From assembly GCF_963455295.1 (NCBI RefSeq), contig NZ_OY734020.1, positions 3,162,001-3,226,000 on the forward strand: 64,000 nucleotides of DNA. Direction: 5' to 3'. Of this stretch, positions 40,642-49,422 are shown piece after piece (the stretch's first letter is position 1; the number at the start of each line of letters is the position of its first letter). The stretch is from Candidatus Thiodiazotropha sp. CDECU1 (GTDB lineage Bacteria; Pseudomonadota; Gammaproteobacteria; Chromatiales; Chromatiaceae). The notes beneath the pieces were generated by a model, which had not been told where the DNA came from, ran no database searches, and saw only the letters and a list, made by a program, of their open reading frames with translations. The position numbers and the translations under genes were made by a program.

Positions 40642-40878
40642 GTCGATCTTCAGCACCGTATGGGTGTGATTGTGCATCACGGCATAAGCACAGATGGAGA
40701 CTGCGAATACCCCATCCAGCTGCTTCAGTTTTTCCACTATCCAGTCTCTACGGTGTTCGTAGCTACGGCCGGTTAACTCATCCGCTCCGCACAGGTAGGC
40801 GCGGCGCACACAGCGCGATACACAGTGGTAATAGGGGGTTTCTTCAAGACAGATCTGTTGCTTGCGCGATATCGTCAT
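39850..40878 (-). CDS. REP-associated tyrosine (HUH) transposase
   Basis: 342 residues from the ATG at 40878, which has GGAG 6 bases upstream; an alternative ATG 12 bases further upstream exists. The N-terminal Y1/HUH domain (LEETPYYHCVSRCVRRAYLC and AVMHNHTHTVLKID) keeps the His-x-His pair. NCTGKFWEGRFKSQALLDDA is the conserved core of this IS200-like family, and the C-terminal extension is typical for chromosomal RAYT genes. It may mobilise nearby palindromes, none of which I can define with confidence. Confidence 0.92.
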   Translation of the reverse strand: MTISRKQQICLEETPYYHCVSRCVRRAYLCGADELTGRSYEHRRDWIVEKLKQLDGVFAVSICAYAVMHNHTHTVLKIDREAALNWHDEEVIARWTKLYKPSPIVGRYLSGIKLTKAELDVVAEDIEKWRHRLYDVSWFMRNLNESIARQANEEDNCTGKFWEGRFKSQALLDDAALLTCMSYVDLNPIRAKIADRPEASDFTSIQERIRHYQKAREQRGNHAEAATTAPAHLVPFVGGEHQDKPTGLNFSLPDYLALTDWAGRAIRDDKSGAIPSELTPILERLNIAPEAWLDSVKNYGKNYNTVIGTREGIKRFTQAIGRGRKWFCASGFSLQIYQTSPA

Positions 40879-40960
40879 GGCCGGCTCCATGGCTTTGAGT
40901 ACATTCCTTGTACCGGCTGACTTTAACTCACTTGAATGCTCTTTTCAAATGGTGACTGTC

Positions 40961-41000
40961 CATATATACACATATATACATAGTCCATATATACATAATT
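40961..41000. repeat. AT-rich flank left of the duplicated fragment
   Basis: Repeats of CATATATACA lie immediately upstream of the 41001 fragment, and a matching TA-rich tract follows at 41284-41340. Both flanks contain ACTGTCC (40955-40961 and 41292-41299). Confidence 0.7.
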
Positions 41001-41283
41001 CAAGATCGTCGAAAAGACGATAGAACTCGCCTCGAAGGTAAAAGACGGCAGGAAGGCACACAAGACCTATACCGCGGCACTCGCTGAATTGAAGTCGCGT
41101 AAACCCAACACCGGATGGCTGGAAAAAGGCTTCGGCTACGGTTGGGAAATCCTCCTTTCAGCATCGGACCCCAAGGATCTCATCGTGGCCGCTGTCGGTA
41201 TCGCCACCGACCTGTCCATCGACACGTCTGACAAGATTGCCGGCAGAGTCATCCAACAAAAGTACAAAGTGGGTAAACACTAG
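41001..41283 (+). pseudogene. Duplicated 3' fragment of the coiled-coil gene
   Basis: Second copy of 26573-26855. It keeps the reading frame and the stop codon but has no start and no promoter, so it is a displaced gene end. Four synonymous differences from the parent copy are seen. Its strand is opposite to the Rhs genes around it. Confidence 0.95.
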
Positions 41284-41334
41284 TATATATTAACTGTCCT
41301 TATATATATTATATATAATAAATACTTATATATA

Positions 41335-41403
41335 ATAATCCCTAAAGTAGTTGTAATAATACCCCGACTCCCGATCATGATACTGCCCAGGTAATTTTGC
41401 GCT
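41335..41403 (-). pseudogene. Rhs core relic
   Basis: The minus strand encodes SAKLPGQYHDRESGYYYNYF followed by RDY and then a stop, matching PGQYYDEESGSYYNYFRDY of the intact Rhs at 41837-46429. The relic lies just beyond the membrane immunity candidate, where displaced Rhs tips are expected. Confidence 0.85.
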
Positions 41404-41416
41404 CTACAGTCAACGG

Positions 41417-41830
41417 TTACGTACCTGAATAAACATCCTTTTCTTTCGTGAAATACTTAATCAAAACAAAAACAACAATTGAACAAGCATAAGCAATAAA
41501 GGGGCCAGGCACTCTAGAAATTGCGTCATGATCTTTTATTAGCATATATGCTAAGGGAAGTGTAAGTAGTGCATATACGACGATAAACTTTACTGTATTT
41601 TGTAGAATTATTCGTACCTTAGCGATTGAGCATAATATACAAATAAGCCCAAACAAAAAATAAAAGCCACCAATTATCCGTGATTCCAGGGGTGCATTTC
41701 CATCAGGACCGCCAATGATGAACATTATGCCTAGTAGCACTACGACCATTCCTGATAGCACACCACCTATTCTGAATAAAGTAACTAATACAGTTATCAC
41801 AATATCTTTTGGATCATTCACTTGATTCAT
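41417..41830 (-). CDS. Four-helix membrane protein, candidate Rhs immunity
   Basis: 137 residues with four predicted transmembrane segments (about 20-40, 50-65, 75-95, 105-125) and short loops, AT-rich in base composition. The start codon comes 6 bases after the Rhs stop without its own ribosome site, implying translational coupling. Rhs immunity genes sit in this position. A membrane-embedded immunity protein fits a toxin acting on or in the membrane. The immunity role is inferred from position. Confidence 0.8.
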   Translation of the reverse strand: MNQVNDPKDIVITVLVTLFRIGGVLSGMVVVLLGIMFIIGGPDGNAPLESRIIGGFYFLFGLICILCSIAKVRIILQNTVKFIVVYALLTLPLAYMLIKDHDAISRVPGPFIAYACSIVVFVLIKYFTKEKDVYSGT

Positions 41831-41836
41831 ATTTAT

Positions 41837-44800
41837 TTACTTGACACACGGACAGTTCTTATCCCATTCTTCTACCCAATATTTTGTTTCTTTTTCTGCA
41901 TTTTGCCATGCCCGTCCATTACGGTCAGGCCATTGGCCACCAAAGGCATGTCCCAATGTCCATGGCCATCTATATCCTGCGTCATAATGAGAGTATGTAT
42001 CTTGTAATTGATGCATATATCGTTCGAACATATCTTTATCACAATTATCTATTGCTTCACCCAGATCTTTTATCAAACTTTTGTCTCTTGGTCTGAAATG
42101 AGAAGAAGGGTCAAATGTGGGATTATCCCAAGTCGGTAGTGGCTGAGTCCTAGGATCATGATCTTCTCGTGTATAGTCAAATCTATTACTATCAGTGAAG
42201 TCACTATGCCCCCAATGTCCTTGTGAATTATGTTCTGGTCCATATGTTCTGCCATCACCAAAAAGACCAAAACGATCTGTCCATATCATTGGGTTCTGAT
42301 AGACATAAGCATAGGTATTAAAGCCACCTTTAAGGCCTATCGGATCAGATTGAAGATATCTTCCAGTGGCAGGGTCATAGTCTCTGAAGTAATTGTAATA
42401 GCTCCCGGATTCCTCGTCGTAATACTGCCCAGGATAACGCAGGTTCAAGGTATATGCTTCCCCATCGCCATCCACATCCGTCAACTCTTCCACTTCACCA
42501 AACGGCTGGTAATGGGCCTGCCAGACCACCTCTCCCGCCTCATCACTCACCGCAACCGGCGCACCACGGTGCTCAAAATGGATATATGCCAATTGCGGGT
42601 CATCCGTCTGATCCAGTGCCCCTGGTCCAGCGCCTTCACTACTGAAATACCAGGTCTTCAAGATCCAGAGGTCCAATCCATTGATGGCTTGGTCGTTGTT
42701 GAAGTCCATCATCGGGTTATATTGTCTGCCATTATCCCGACCGCCAACCAATCTCGTATTGTGGGTCTGCAGATAAAGCGTCAGATCAGCATTGTCGACT
42801 ATGCCGTCGTTATTCAGATCTGTATCGCAACGGTTGCCGTAGCCGTCTCCATCACTGTCTATTTGGGCAGGGTTTTCCAGGACACTGCAGTTATCTTCAT
42901 CATCGGGTATGCCATCATTATCCCAATCACCTGCCGATCCCATGAATCCTCCCTTGGTGATTGCGATGGGCTGCTGATCCAGATAGAGATACTCGGTCAC
43001 CTGACCGTTACGAATCTCGCTCACCAGGCGTCCATACCAATCATAGACATAGCGAGTCTGCGGACCGGTGCCCAGGATCTTTTCACGCCGCTGACCCAAT
43101 GTATCATACTGGTAACGCCCCAGACTGGCCCCGCTGGTCTTGACCTCGCTCAGACGGCCGTTACTGGCATAGGTAAAGGTTTTGTGGCCCTGGGATATCC
43201 GATTGCCCGCTTCATCATGACCGATGTTACCGTTGTTGATACCGGTCAGTCGGTTGCTGTCAGTGGCATAGAGGTAGGTCGTGGTGGCCGAATCCTGTTG
43301 CAAGAGCGTTCGGTTTTGAACCGGGTCGTAGTCATACCCTTCGGTTCCATAGCGCCCGCTTGCCTGGGTCAACCGGTGCAATAGGTCATAGTCGAAGCTC
43401 TGGTTTTCCTGGGTAATATCATCAAGAATCACGGTAATGTCGTTGACACGGTTGTAGTCATAACTGAATCCCGACTGGATCAGGAGACCGTTTCGGGTTT
43501 CCATGCCGGTAATTCGACCGTCCAGGTCGTAATCAATAGTGAAAGTGAGTCCGTTGCCATAACTAAGCCCGGCAAGGGGTCCATAAGGCTGGTAGAGCAC
43601 ATCACTGACCACGGTTTGCTCTGGGGTACTTCCATCCACCTGGGTGGTGATGGCTGCAATGCGGCCCTGCTCGTCTCGGGTGTAGGTAAGGATACGACCA
43701 CTGGGATAGGTTTGTTGAATCAGGTTGTTGGCCAGATCATAGCGATACTCTAGGGTCAACACTTCCCCGTTACGGGTATGGCTGTGGGTCGCTATGTTGC
43801 CACGTTCGTCATAGGCCAGGCGTGTGACACCACTGGGGTCATTGATGGCCGTTAAACGACCCAGGCCGTTGCTCCCCTCGTCATAGGTAAAGCTGACGTT
43901 TTGCTCGGGGTCGGTGGGATAACGGATACCGGTTACCCGGTTCAGCAGATCGTAATCATAGATGATCTCCACACCGCGTGCGTCCACCTGGCGGGAGCGG
44001 TTACCCGCCTCGTCGTAATAGTAAGTTGTTGTACCACTATCCGGGCTGGTTTGCTGGATCAGGTTATCGAAGCCGTCATAAACGTAACCTGTGGTATTGG
44101 CCCGTTGATCGGTAACGGCACTGACGTTGCCCTGGGCATCGTACTCGAACTGAATAAGATGTTGCAGGGGATTGGTCAAGGTAGTGAGGCGCTTGAGACC
44201 GTCGTGGTTTAATAGAGTCTCCGCCGTGGTGACGTCGCCCTGTTCGGTTTGGCTGATGCGATTGCCCGCGGGATCATATTGATAATCAGTCTGCTGCGTG
44301 TCTGCTCCCAACAGGCGGATAACACGGCCCAGTTCATCGTACACCCGTCGCTTGGTCTGGGTAATCGTTCCATCACCGGAATGGACGATCTGTTCGGTCC
44401 ATTTACCATCCAAGAGACTGGGTGTGTACTCAATGCGTTCGCCCTGGTTGTTGACAATCGCTATGAGATGATGAGCAGTGTTATATTCAAATGACAGGTA
44501 ACTGTCGTCCGGTAGTGTGACCCGGCTTATCAGACGGTTTGGATGGTAGGTAAAGTGGGTTATTGCAGCGCCTTGCTGGGTGAGAACACGAGCTTCAGTC
44601 AGCAGGCCCAGGGCATTATAGCTCATCTCCGTGATCAACCCATTGGCATCGGTTACCCGACCGGGACGACCCTGTGCAGTATGAGCGCTGTGTTGAATCA
44701 CATGTCCCAAGGGATTGGCAAGTCTTGTGAGGTTCCCCAGGGCATCGAAATTGTAGCTTGTAGAATCACTTACCCCCAGCAGTGGCCCGTCTATGCTCAG

Positions 44801-46429
44801 GGACTCGATTTGGCGTTCATCGACATCGTGAAATGTATAGCTGTAGGTCCAGGCACGGGTGTTGCCATTTGTGCTGTAGGGTTCTGTATGTTGACTGGTA
44901 TCCGTTTCAATACGGCTGGTCAGACGGTCGTTCTGATAACTGTAGTTTGTCGTTTTACCGGGTTCACGTCGTTCACTCGGTAGATTGAGGGCTGGCGCAG
45001 GTAGCCAGTCGATTTCGACAACTCGCGTCTCGGGAACTGGTTCAAGGTTGTCATCCACCATGACCAAAGCTTCGGTACGGCGAATAAGTTGTCCTCTGCT
45101 GTCATAGTCGAGATCGGTGTAGTAATCGTTTTCGTCTTTTATCAGGTCCTTATTGCCATTCGCATCATAAAAATAGCTACTGTTCGATGCGGCACAACTA
45201 GCTGTAGCTTCGCCATCCACTTCCAGAAGTTGACGCATGGTGCTCGCACCGCTGCCGCTTGTGCCGAAACGATAGACAGTCTCTTTGCCAAGCGCATTAC
45301 GTGTACGCACGCTTTCGCCGTATCGCAATACCTCGAAACGCTCAACCCCATTGCCATGCTCGCTGAGTATGGTACGACCCTCACCATCATAGGCATAGGT
45401 TGCGAAACGCTGTCCGCTTTCATCGAGAATGCCTGTCAAATGGTGGGGATGTCTGGAATCCTCGTAAAGATAGGTTTTGGTAGCCGTATCACTGGCACTT
45501 TCAGAGGCAGCACCTGGATAGGTAACGCTAACCAGATTACCCGTCGTATCATAGCCATAGTTAAAGGCCCGTCCATCCGGTGCAGTAACCTGCTCTACCC
45601 GGCCATGCGTGTCATAAAGAAACTGTAGTTGCTGGCCATTGGTGTGGGTGATTGTATCCAGCCGACCATCACTATCATAAGCATAGACGTGCTGCAATCC
45701 ACCACGCCACTTCTTCCACAACAGCCGGGAGGTATAACGCTGGTCATCAATAAATGCTTGCTGGTCGAAATCGTAGACTTCGTGGATGCCGTCGGGAAGT
45801 CTCAACACCCAGATATGACTATCCTGATAATTATATAGGGTCAGAGATGCCTTGGTATCCGGCTTTATCGGCTGTGTTGTACCTCCACCCCCACTGATCC
45901 ATGTAAACTTCAAGTAGTCGCCATTTGGCCGTACTACTGTGTAGGTATCTCCCTCGTTAGCGTTTGTGACACTGACTATTCGAGCGGAATCTGTTCCTAG
46001 CCACCCTTCACCCCAGCTACCGTCTGGCATGGTCCAACCAGAGCTGTAGTTACGCTTTAATGTCAGTGGAAATTCACCTGTGCCTTGGTAGTCAGTCTCA
46101 AACTGGAGTTTTGCCCCACTGGACAATTTAACCGGATTACCATCACAAACATCCTCTTCCGCATCAGCACAGTATCTACGACACCAATTCTGTTGATGCA
46201 GAAAATTACAGGAGAGCATATTGTTTGGCGGAACCCAATGCAATTGGGTTGGACAGGTCGTTATGCAGGTCAGATAGGAATCCGTTGGACTCACTGTTAC
46301 TTCATCATAGGTGCATTCGTAGGCATAAAGCGGCAGGTTAAGGAAACCAAGGGTAAAAAGGCTGAAAGCCACCAACTCCTTAATGTTCCAATAATAACGA
46401 TTCGATGTCTTGTGAGTATCCCTATCCAT
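41837..46429 (-). CDS. Secreted Rhs protein with dockerin/TSP3 insert and His-rich tip
   Basis: 1530 residues. A signal sequence ends near LPLYAYEC. The Rhs/YD shell runs from DGNPVKLSSGAKLQFETDYQ to the core motif DPATGRYLQSDPIGLKGG (about 1375). Between them, near 1160-1260, lies an insert with TSP3-like calcium loops (DNDGIPDDEDNC, DSDGDGYGNRCD) and two dockerin-like EF-hand repeats (DLNNDGIVDNAD and DFNNDQAINGLD). The C-terminal tip of about 145 residues is rich in His (GHWGHSDF, MHQLQDTYSHYDAGY, GHAFGG), a pattern seen in zinc-dependent phospholipase C folds; that assignment is tentative. The immunity candidate follows directly. Confidence 0.93.
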   Translation of the reverse strand: MDRDTHKTSNRYYWNIKELVAFSLFTLGFLNLPLYAYECTYDEVTVSPTDSYLTCITTCPTQLHWVPPNNMLSCNFLHQQNWCRRYCADAEEDVCDGNPVKLSSGAKLQFETDYQGTGEFPLTLKRNYSSGWTMPDGSWGEGWLGTDSARIVSVTNANEGDTYTVVRPNGDYLKFTWISGGGGTTQPIKPDTKASLTLYNYQDSHIWVLRLPDGIHEVYDFDQQAFIDDQRYTSRLLWKKWRGGLQHVYAYDSDGRLDTITHTNGQQLQFLYDTHGRVEQVTAPDGRAFNYGYDTTGNLVSVTYPGAASESASDTATKTYLYEDSRHPHHLTGILDESGQRFATYAYDGEGRTILSEHGNGVERFEVLRYGESVRTRNALGKETVYRFGTSGSGASTMRQLLEVDGEATASCAASNSSYFYDANGNKDLIKDENDYYTDLDYDSRGQLIRRTEALVMVDDNLEPVPETRVVEIDWLPAPALNLPSERREPGKTTNYSYQNDRLTSRIETDTSQHTEPYSTNGNTRAWTYSYTFHDVDERQIESLSIDGPLLGVSDSTSYNFDALGNLTRLANPLGHVIQHSAHTAQGRPGRVTDANGLITEMSYNALGLLTEARVLTQQGAAITHFTYHPNRLISRVTLPDDSYLSFEYNTAHHLIAIVNNQGERIEYTPSLLDGKWTEQIVHSGDGTITQTKRRVYDELGRVIRLLGADTQQTDYQYDPAGNRISQTEQGDVTTAETLLNHDGLKRLTTLTNPLQHLIQFEYDAQGNVSAVTDQRANTTGYVYDGFDNLIQQTSPDSGTTTYYYDEAGNRSRQVDARGVEIIYDYDLLNRVTGIRYPTDPEQNVSFTYDEGSNGLGRLTAINDPSGVTRLAYDERGNIATHSHTRNGEVLTLEYRYDLANNLIQQTYPSGRILTYTRDEQGRIAAITTQVDGSTPEQTVVSDVLYQPYGPLAGLSYGNGLTFTIDYDLDGRITGMETRNGLLIQSGFSYDYNRVNDITVILDDITQENQSFDYDLLHRLTQASGRYGTEGYDYDPVQNRTLLQQDSATTTYLYATDSNRLTGINNGNIGHDEAGNRISQGHKTFTYASNGRLSEVKTSGASLGRYQYDTLGQRREKILGTGPQTRYVYDWYGRLVSEIRNGQVTEYLYLDQQPIAITKGGFMGSAGDWDNDGIPDDEDNCSVLENPAQIDSDGDGYGNRCDTDLNNDGIVDNADLTLYLQTHNTRLVGGRDNGRQYNPMMDFNNDQAINGLDLWILKTWYFSSEGAGPGALDQTDDPQLAYIHFEHRGAPVAVSDEAGEVVWQAHYQPFGEVEELTDVDGDGEAYTLNLRYPGQYYDEESGSYYNYFRDYDPATGRYLQSDPIGLKGGFNTYAYVYQNPMIWTDRFGLFGDGRTYGPEHNSQGHWGHSDFTDSNRFDYTREDHDPRTQPLPTWDNPTFDPSSHFRPRDKSLIKDLGEAIDNCDKDMFERYMHQLQDTYSHYDAGYRWPWTLGHAFGGQWPDRNGRAWQNAEKETKYWVEEWDKNCPCVK

Positions 46430-46539
46430 ACAATTTTCCCTATCACTAATAAAAGTGTTTTACGTATACATGTCTGATGTAGCCAATTGAAATCCGCTTG
46501 ATGAGTATGAAGTCATGCTTGGTTACACAGTGAATTTTT

Positions 46540-47076
46540 TTAGGAACGAGTAATGCCTGATCCCGATAAGCGAAACATCCACACCAAACCAAACACAAAC
46601 AACAAGGCTGCCGGCGGTAACGGCACAGCTGCGATTGAAACTTGGCTATCACTAGCGTCAGGCACAATAGTGTCAAAGGGGCTATAAAACTCAGAACTAT
46701 TGAGAATTGAAAGGACCGAGTGGCCTGGTGACAGCGCTTCAAATACGACCGTCCCTATTGTAACATCACCACTAACTGGCGGATTCAATAATGTATCAAA
46801 CTGGATATCGGACCATATAGCAGGCGATTGAGCATAACCGGAATCGGCAAGATCCCAATATGGATTAATAGTAACTGAGTGTACTTGAAGACCGGCATCC
46901 ATCCCTAGATCGATTAATCCACTATTAAGTTCTATAAATTCACTACCGATAATATCGATTGATAACAGATCGCCGACATTTACTGTAGAGCTGTCAGGGT
47001 ATAGTGAGACCGTGGCAGCCTGGGAAGACCCCCAGGATAATAGTACCAGTAAGACTGCAATACGAATGTTTATCAT
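46540..47076 (-). CDS. Cohesin-like protein with PEP-CTERM-type anchor
   Basis: 178 residues with a signal peptide (MINIRIAVLLVLLSWGSSQA), then about 125 residues of beta-sandwich (VNVGDLLSIDIIGSEFIELN and GTVVFEALSPGHSVLSI), which is the cohesin-like layout, and a C-terminal VPLPPAALLFVFGLVWMF followed by basic residues, the PEP-CTERM-type sorting signal in its VPLP form. It precedes the dockerin-bearing Rhs on the same strand. The ATG at 47076 has AAGGGG upstream. The cohesin call is from pattern, not from a search. Confidence 0.78.
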   Translation of the reverse strand: MINIRIAVLLVLLSWGSSQAATVSLYPDSSTVNVGDLLSIDIIGSEFIELNSGLIDLGMDAGLQVHSVTINPYWDLADSGYAQSPAIWSDIQFDTLLNPPVSGDVTIGTVVFEALSPGHSVLSILNSSEFYSPFDTIVPDASDSQVSIAAVPLPPAALLFVFGLVWMFRLSGSGITRS

Positions 47077-47706
47077 ATGATTCCCCTTGTATGTATCCAT
47101 ACACCACATTAACTGTTCCAAAATATATACAATTCAAAAATGCCCATACCTGTTTATCAGTAGCACTACCCCATGAAACAGATAGACATTGACTCCAAAT
47201 AAAATTATTTACAATCGTAAGCGCACTACAACACCTATGTATAAAAATCCTACATTAAGTGAAATAGTTTGATTAGTGGACGGAGTACCCGCTAAGGCAC
47301 TTGGCTATATTTCTTAGATAATAACCATTGATAGGAATATTAGAAGACATATTTAAATCATCCCTGAATTAACTTAAACCGTTTACTGACAATTGCAAAC
47401 ACTCCACTAAATCCTTTTCAGCTTAGTGCTCCCTGAAACAACCCTTTTTAGAACCTTGCTGGAATGCATAACCTAACTACACATGCGCACGCCATTCAAC
47501 AGATAACAATATTTTATTTCACTATTGGCCGCCGCACTAAGAAATGCCGCATACACAAATGCGCGCTATTCCACCATTCATATATTATGAAAATCTTCGG
47601 CCCATTTACCCATCTGTCACCACTCATGCTGCAATATCCATCTATAATCAGGTGATCAAAACAACCATGTCGTTACACTGAGTAAAAAATTATTCTGGAT
47701 CTTTAT
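47077..47706. other. Non-coding stretch
   Basis: 630 AT-rich bases upstream of the cohesin-like gene, up to the direct repeat. I see only short antisense frames without homology or ribosome sites. The promoter of the cohesin-like/Rhs operon should be here. Confidence 0.5.
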
Positions 47707-47914
47707 CATGTCCTTATTACCTTTTTTGACACCCCATCCTTGGGTGGTTAGAGACTAACGATAATTACTCAGGCAATGGAACAGGTAATCGATGACTAGT
47801 AGTTCATTTCAGAAAATAACTACATGAGAGTGTGGCGTGAATCACACCTTTAACACTGTAATATAAATAGCGGGTCTTTAAAGACATCACTCAGGTATGG
47901 ATGAGATCACGACC
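47707..47914. repeat. Direct repeat copy B
   Basis: Partner of 37791-37999. It covers the stop codon of the histidine kinase (47907-47909) and keeps the same start codon and AAGGAC site as copy A, but the frame after it is only 17 codons long (MIKIQNNFLLSV then a few residues). It therefore looks like a beheaded copy of the lipoprotein's leader. Confidence 0.9.
47831..47846. promoter_or_regulatory. CRP-like box, second copy
   Basis: Same 16-base sequence as at 37916-37931 inside repeat B (TGTGATTCACGCCACA on the minus strand). Confidence 0.45.
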
Positions 47915-49379
47915 CGGTAAGCGGCAAGGTAAAACTAAAACAAGCCCCACCCCCCTCACCATTGGCCACACTTATCTCCCCCCCCTGCAGCGCAACCATG
48001 CGCTGAGCAATGGCCAAGCCTAGTCCGGCATGGCCGCCCTCTTTGCCTGCCTGGCGGTTTTTGTAGAAGGGTTCGAAGATGTGGGGTAGATCTTCTTCAT
48101 CGATGCCTTTGCCGCTGTCGGTGACGCTGACCACCGCCTCCTGGTCTTGCCGGGTGATCGCCAGTTTGATGGTGCCGCCCTGCTCCACGTGATCCAGGGC
48201 GTTGCCGATGAGGTTGTCCAGGACCCGTTCGGTGAGGGCGTAGTCGGCGTTGACGAAGGGTGGGGATTCAGGGATCTGCCAGGCCAGGGCGACCCCTGCC
48301 TGCTGGGCGCGGAGTTGGAATTTCTGAATCACATCCTGCACCAGCTCCGCCAGGGGCATGGGTTCGCAGACCGGTTGGGTCTCCCGGGCATCCAGGCTGG
48401 CCAGTTCGAACAGGTCTTCCACCATGCGTTTCAGGCGTTCGCTCTGGTTGAGGGCGATGGCCAGGTATTCGTCCCGGCGGGCCTCGTCCAGGTCCTCGGC
48501 CTTCATGTTGACCGTTTCCAGGTAACCGTGCAGCGCGGCGAGTGGGGTGCGCAGGTCGTGGGAGACCTGGGCCACCAGCTCTCTGCGCAGGCGATCCTGC
48601 TGCTTGAGTTGGCCCCATTGATCGATGATGCGGTTCGCCATTTCGTCGAAAGCCTCGCCCAGGCGGTCCACCTCATCGCCACCGGGTCCCGTGTAGGCCT
48701 TGGCGAACTGCTCGTGCTCGGTGAAGTTGCTTTGCTGGAAGGAGGACATGACCTGGGAGAGGCGTTGCACGCGCCGGGTCAGCCAATGGAACAGCAGCAG
48801 GCCGGTGAGGAGTCCGAATCCCAGGCTCACCGCCACGGCGCTGGCGCTGTAGCGCAGGGCATAGCTCTCCTGCACCGCCTGTTCCGCATTGTCATACTCC
48901 TCCCCTCTCAATACTACATAGAGGTAGCCCGCCGGCATGTCACCGGCGGGTACTGGTGTCACCGAGAAGGCCTTGCGTCGTTCATGGGAGCGGGGATCAT
49001 CCCCCAGCAGAGGAAAGCCCTCCCCGTCCATGAAGGCCTGAATGGGTTGCAGATCGACCCGTTTACGTTTCACCTTTCCCGGATCGGCGGAGAAGGCGAG
49101 GATCTTTCCCTCTTCGTCCAGCAGGTAGATCTCTATACTGGGATTGATGTCCATGTAGACGCTGAAGGTCTTTTTCAGCGCCTTGTCATCCATCTCGCCG
49201 TCGATGACCAGCAGCCGGTCCGCAACGATTCTGCTGGCAAGATCGCGATTGAAGTGCTGGGTGATCTCCTGCAGATAGCTCTCGGTCATTGCCGAGGTGA
49301 TCAAGGTGTAGAGCAGCCCGGTCACCATGAACAGACCGATAAGGGCAAGCGAGAGACGGGCGTAGAGTGTATGCAACAT
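47907..49379 (-). CDS. Sensor histidine kinase
   Basis: 490 residues. Two transmembrane helices (about 7-29 and 185-207) frame a periplasmic sensor. A HAMP domain (RVQRLSQVMSSFQ onward) follows, then the HisKA box QVSHDLRTPLAALHGYLET with the phosphorylated His near 282, and the ATPase N box (LTERVLDNLIGNALDHV) and G boxes (DSGKGIDEEDLPHIFEPF, GGHAGLGLAIA). It pairs with the OmpR-type regulator upstream in the same transcript. The signal is unknown. Confidence 0.94.
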   Translation of the reverse strand: MLHTLYARLSLALIGLFMVTGLLYTLITSAMTESYLQEITQHFNRDLASRIVADRLLVIDGEMDDKALKKTFSVYMDINPSIEIYLLDEEGKILAFSADPGKVKRKRVDLQPIQAFMDGEGFPLLGDDPRSHERRKAFSVTPVPAGDMPAGYLYVVLRGEEYDNAEQAVQESYALRYSASAVAVSLGFGLLTGLLLFHWLTRRVQRLSQVMSSFQQSNFTEHEQFAKAYTGPGGDEVDRLGEAFDEMANRIIDQWGQLKQQDRLRRELVAQVSHDLRTPLAALHGYLETVNMKAEDLDEARRDEYLAIALNQSERLKRMVEDLFELASLDARETQPVCEPMPLAELVQDVIQKFQLRAQQAGVALAWQIPESPPFVNADYALTERVLDNLIGNALDHVEQGGTIKLAITRQDQEAVVSVTDSGKGIDEEDLPHIFEPFYKNRQAGKEGGHAGLGLAIAQRMVALQGGEISVANGEGGGACFSFTLPLTGS

Positions 49380-49422
49380 ATGACTGATCTATCGTTGAGT
49401 CATGAGTGGCGGCGCGGCGGAT

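Noticed and set aside
40961-41340. CRISPR-like array in the TA-rich repeats
   Set aside because: Short irregular TA-rich units without constant spacer length or unique spacers.
29027-46429. Type VI secretion cluster around the Rhs genes
   Set aside because: No VgrG, PAAR, Hcp or Tss genes are present in the window, and both Rhs proteins start with pseudopilin or signal-peptide features instead of a PAAR domain.
47464-47655. 63-codon plus-strand frame in the gap before the kinase
   Set aside because: No ribosome site, AT-rich composition and no recognisable motif.
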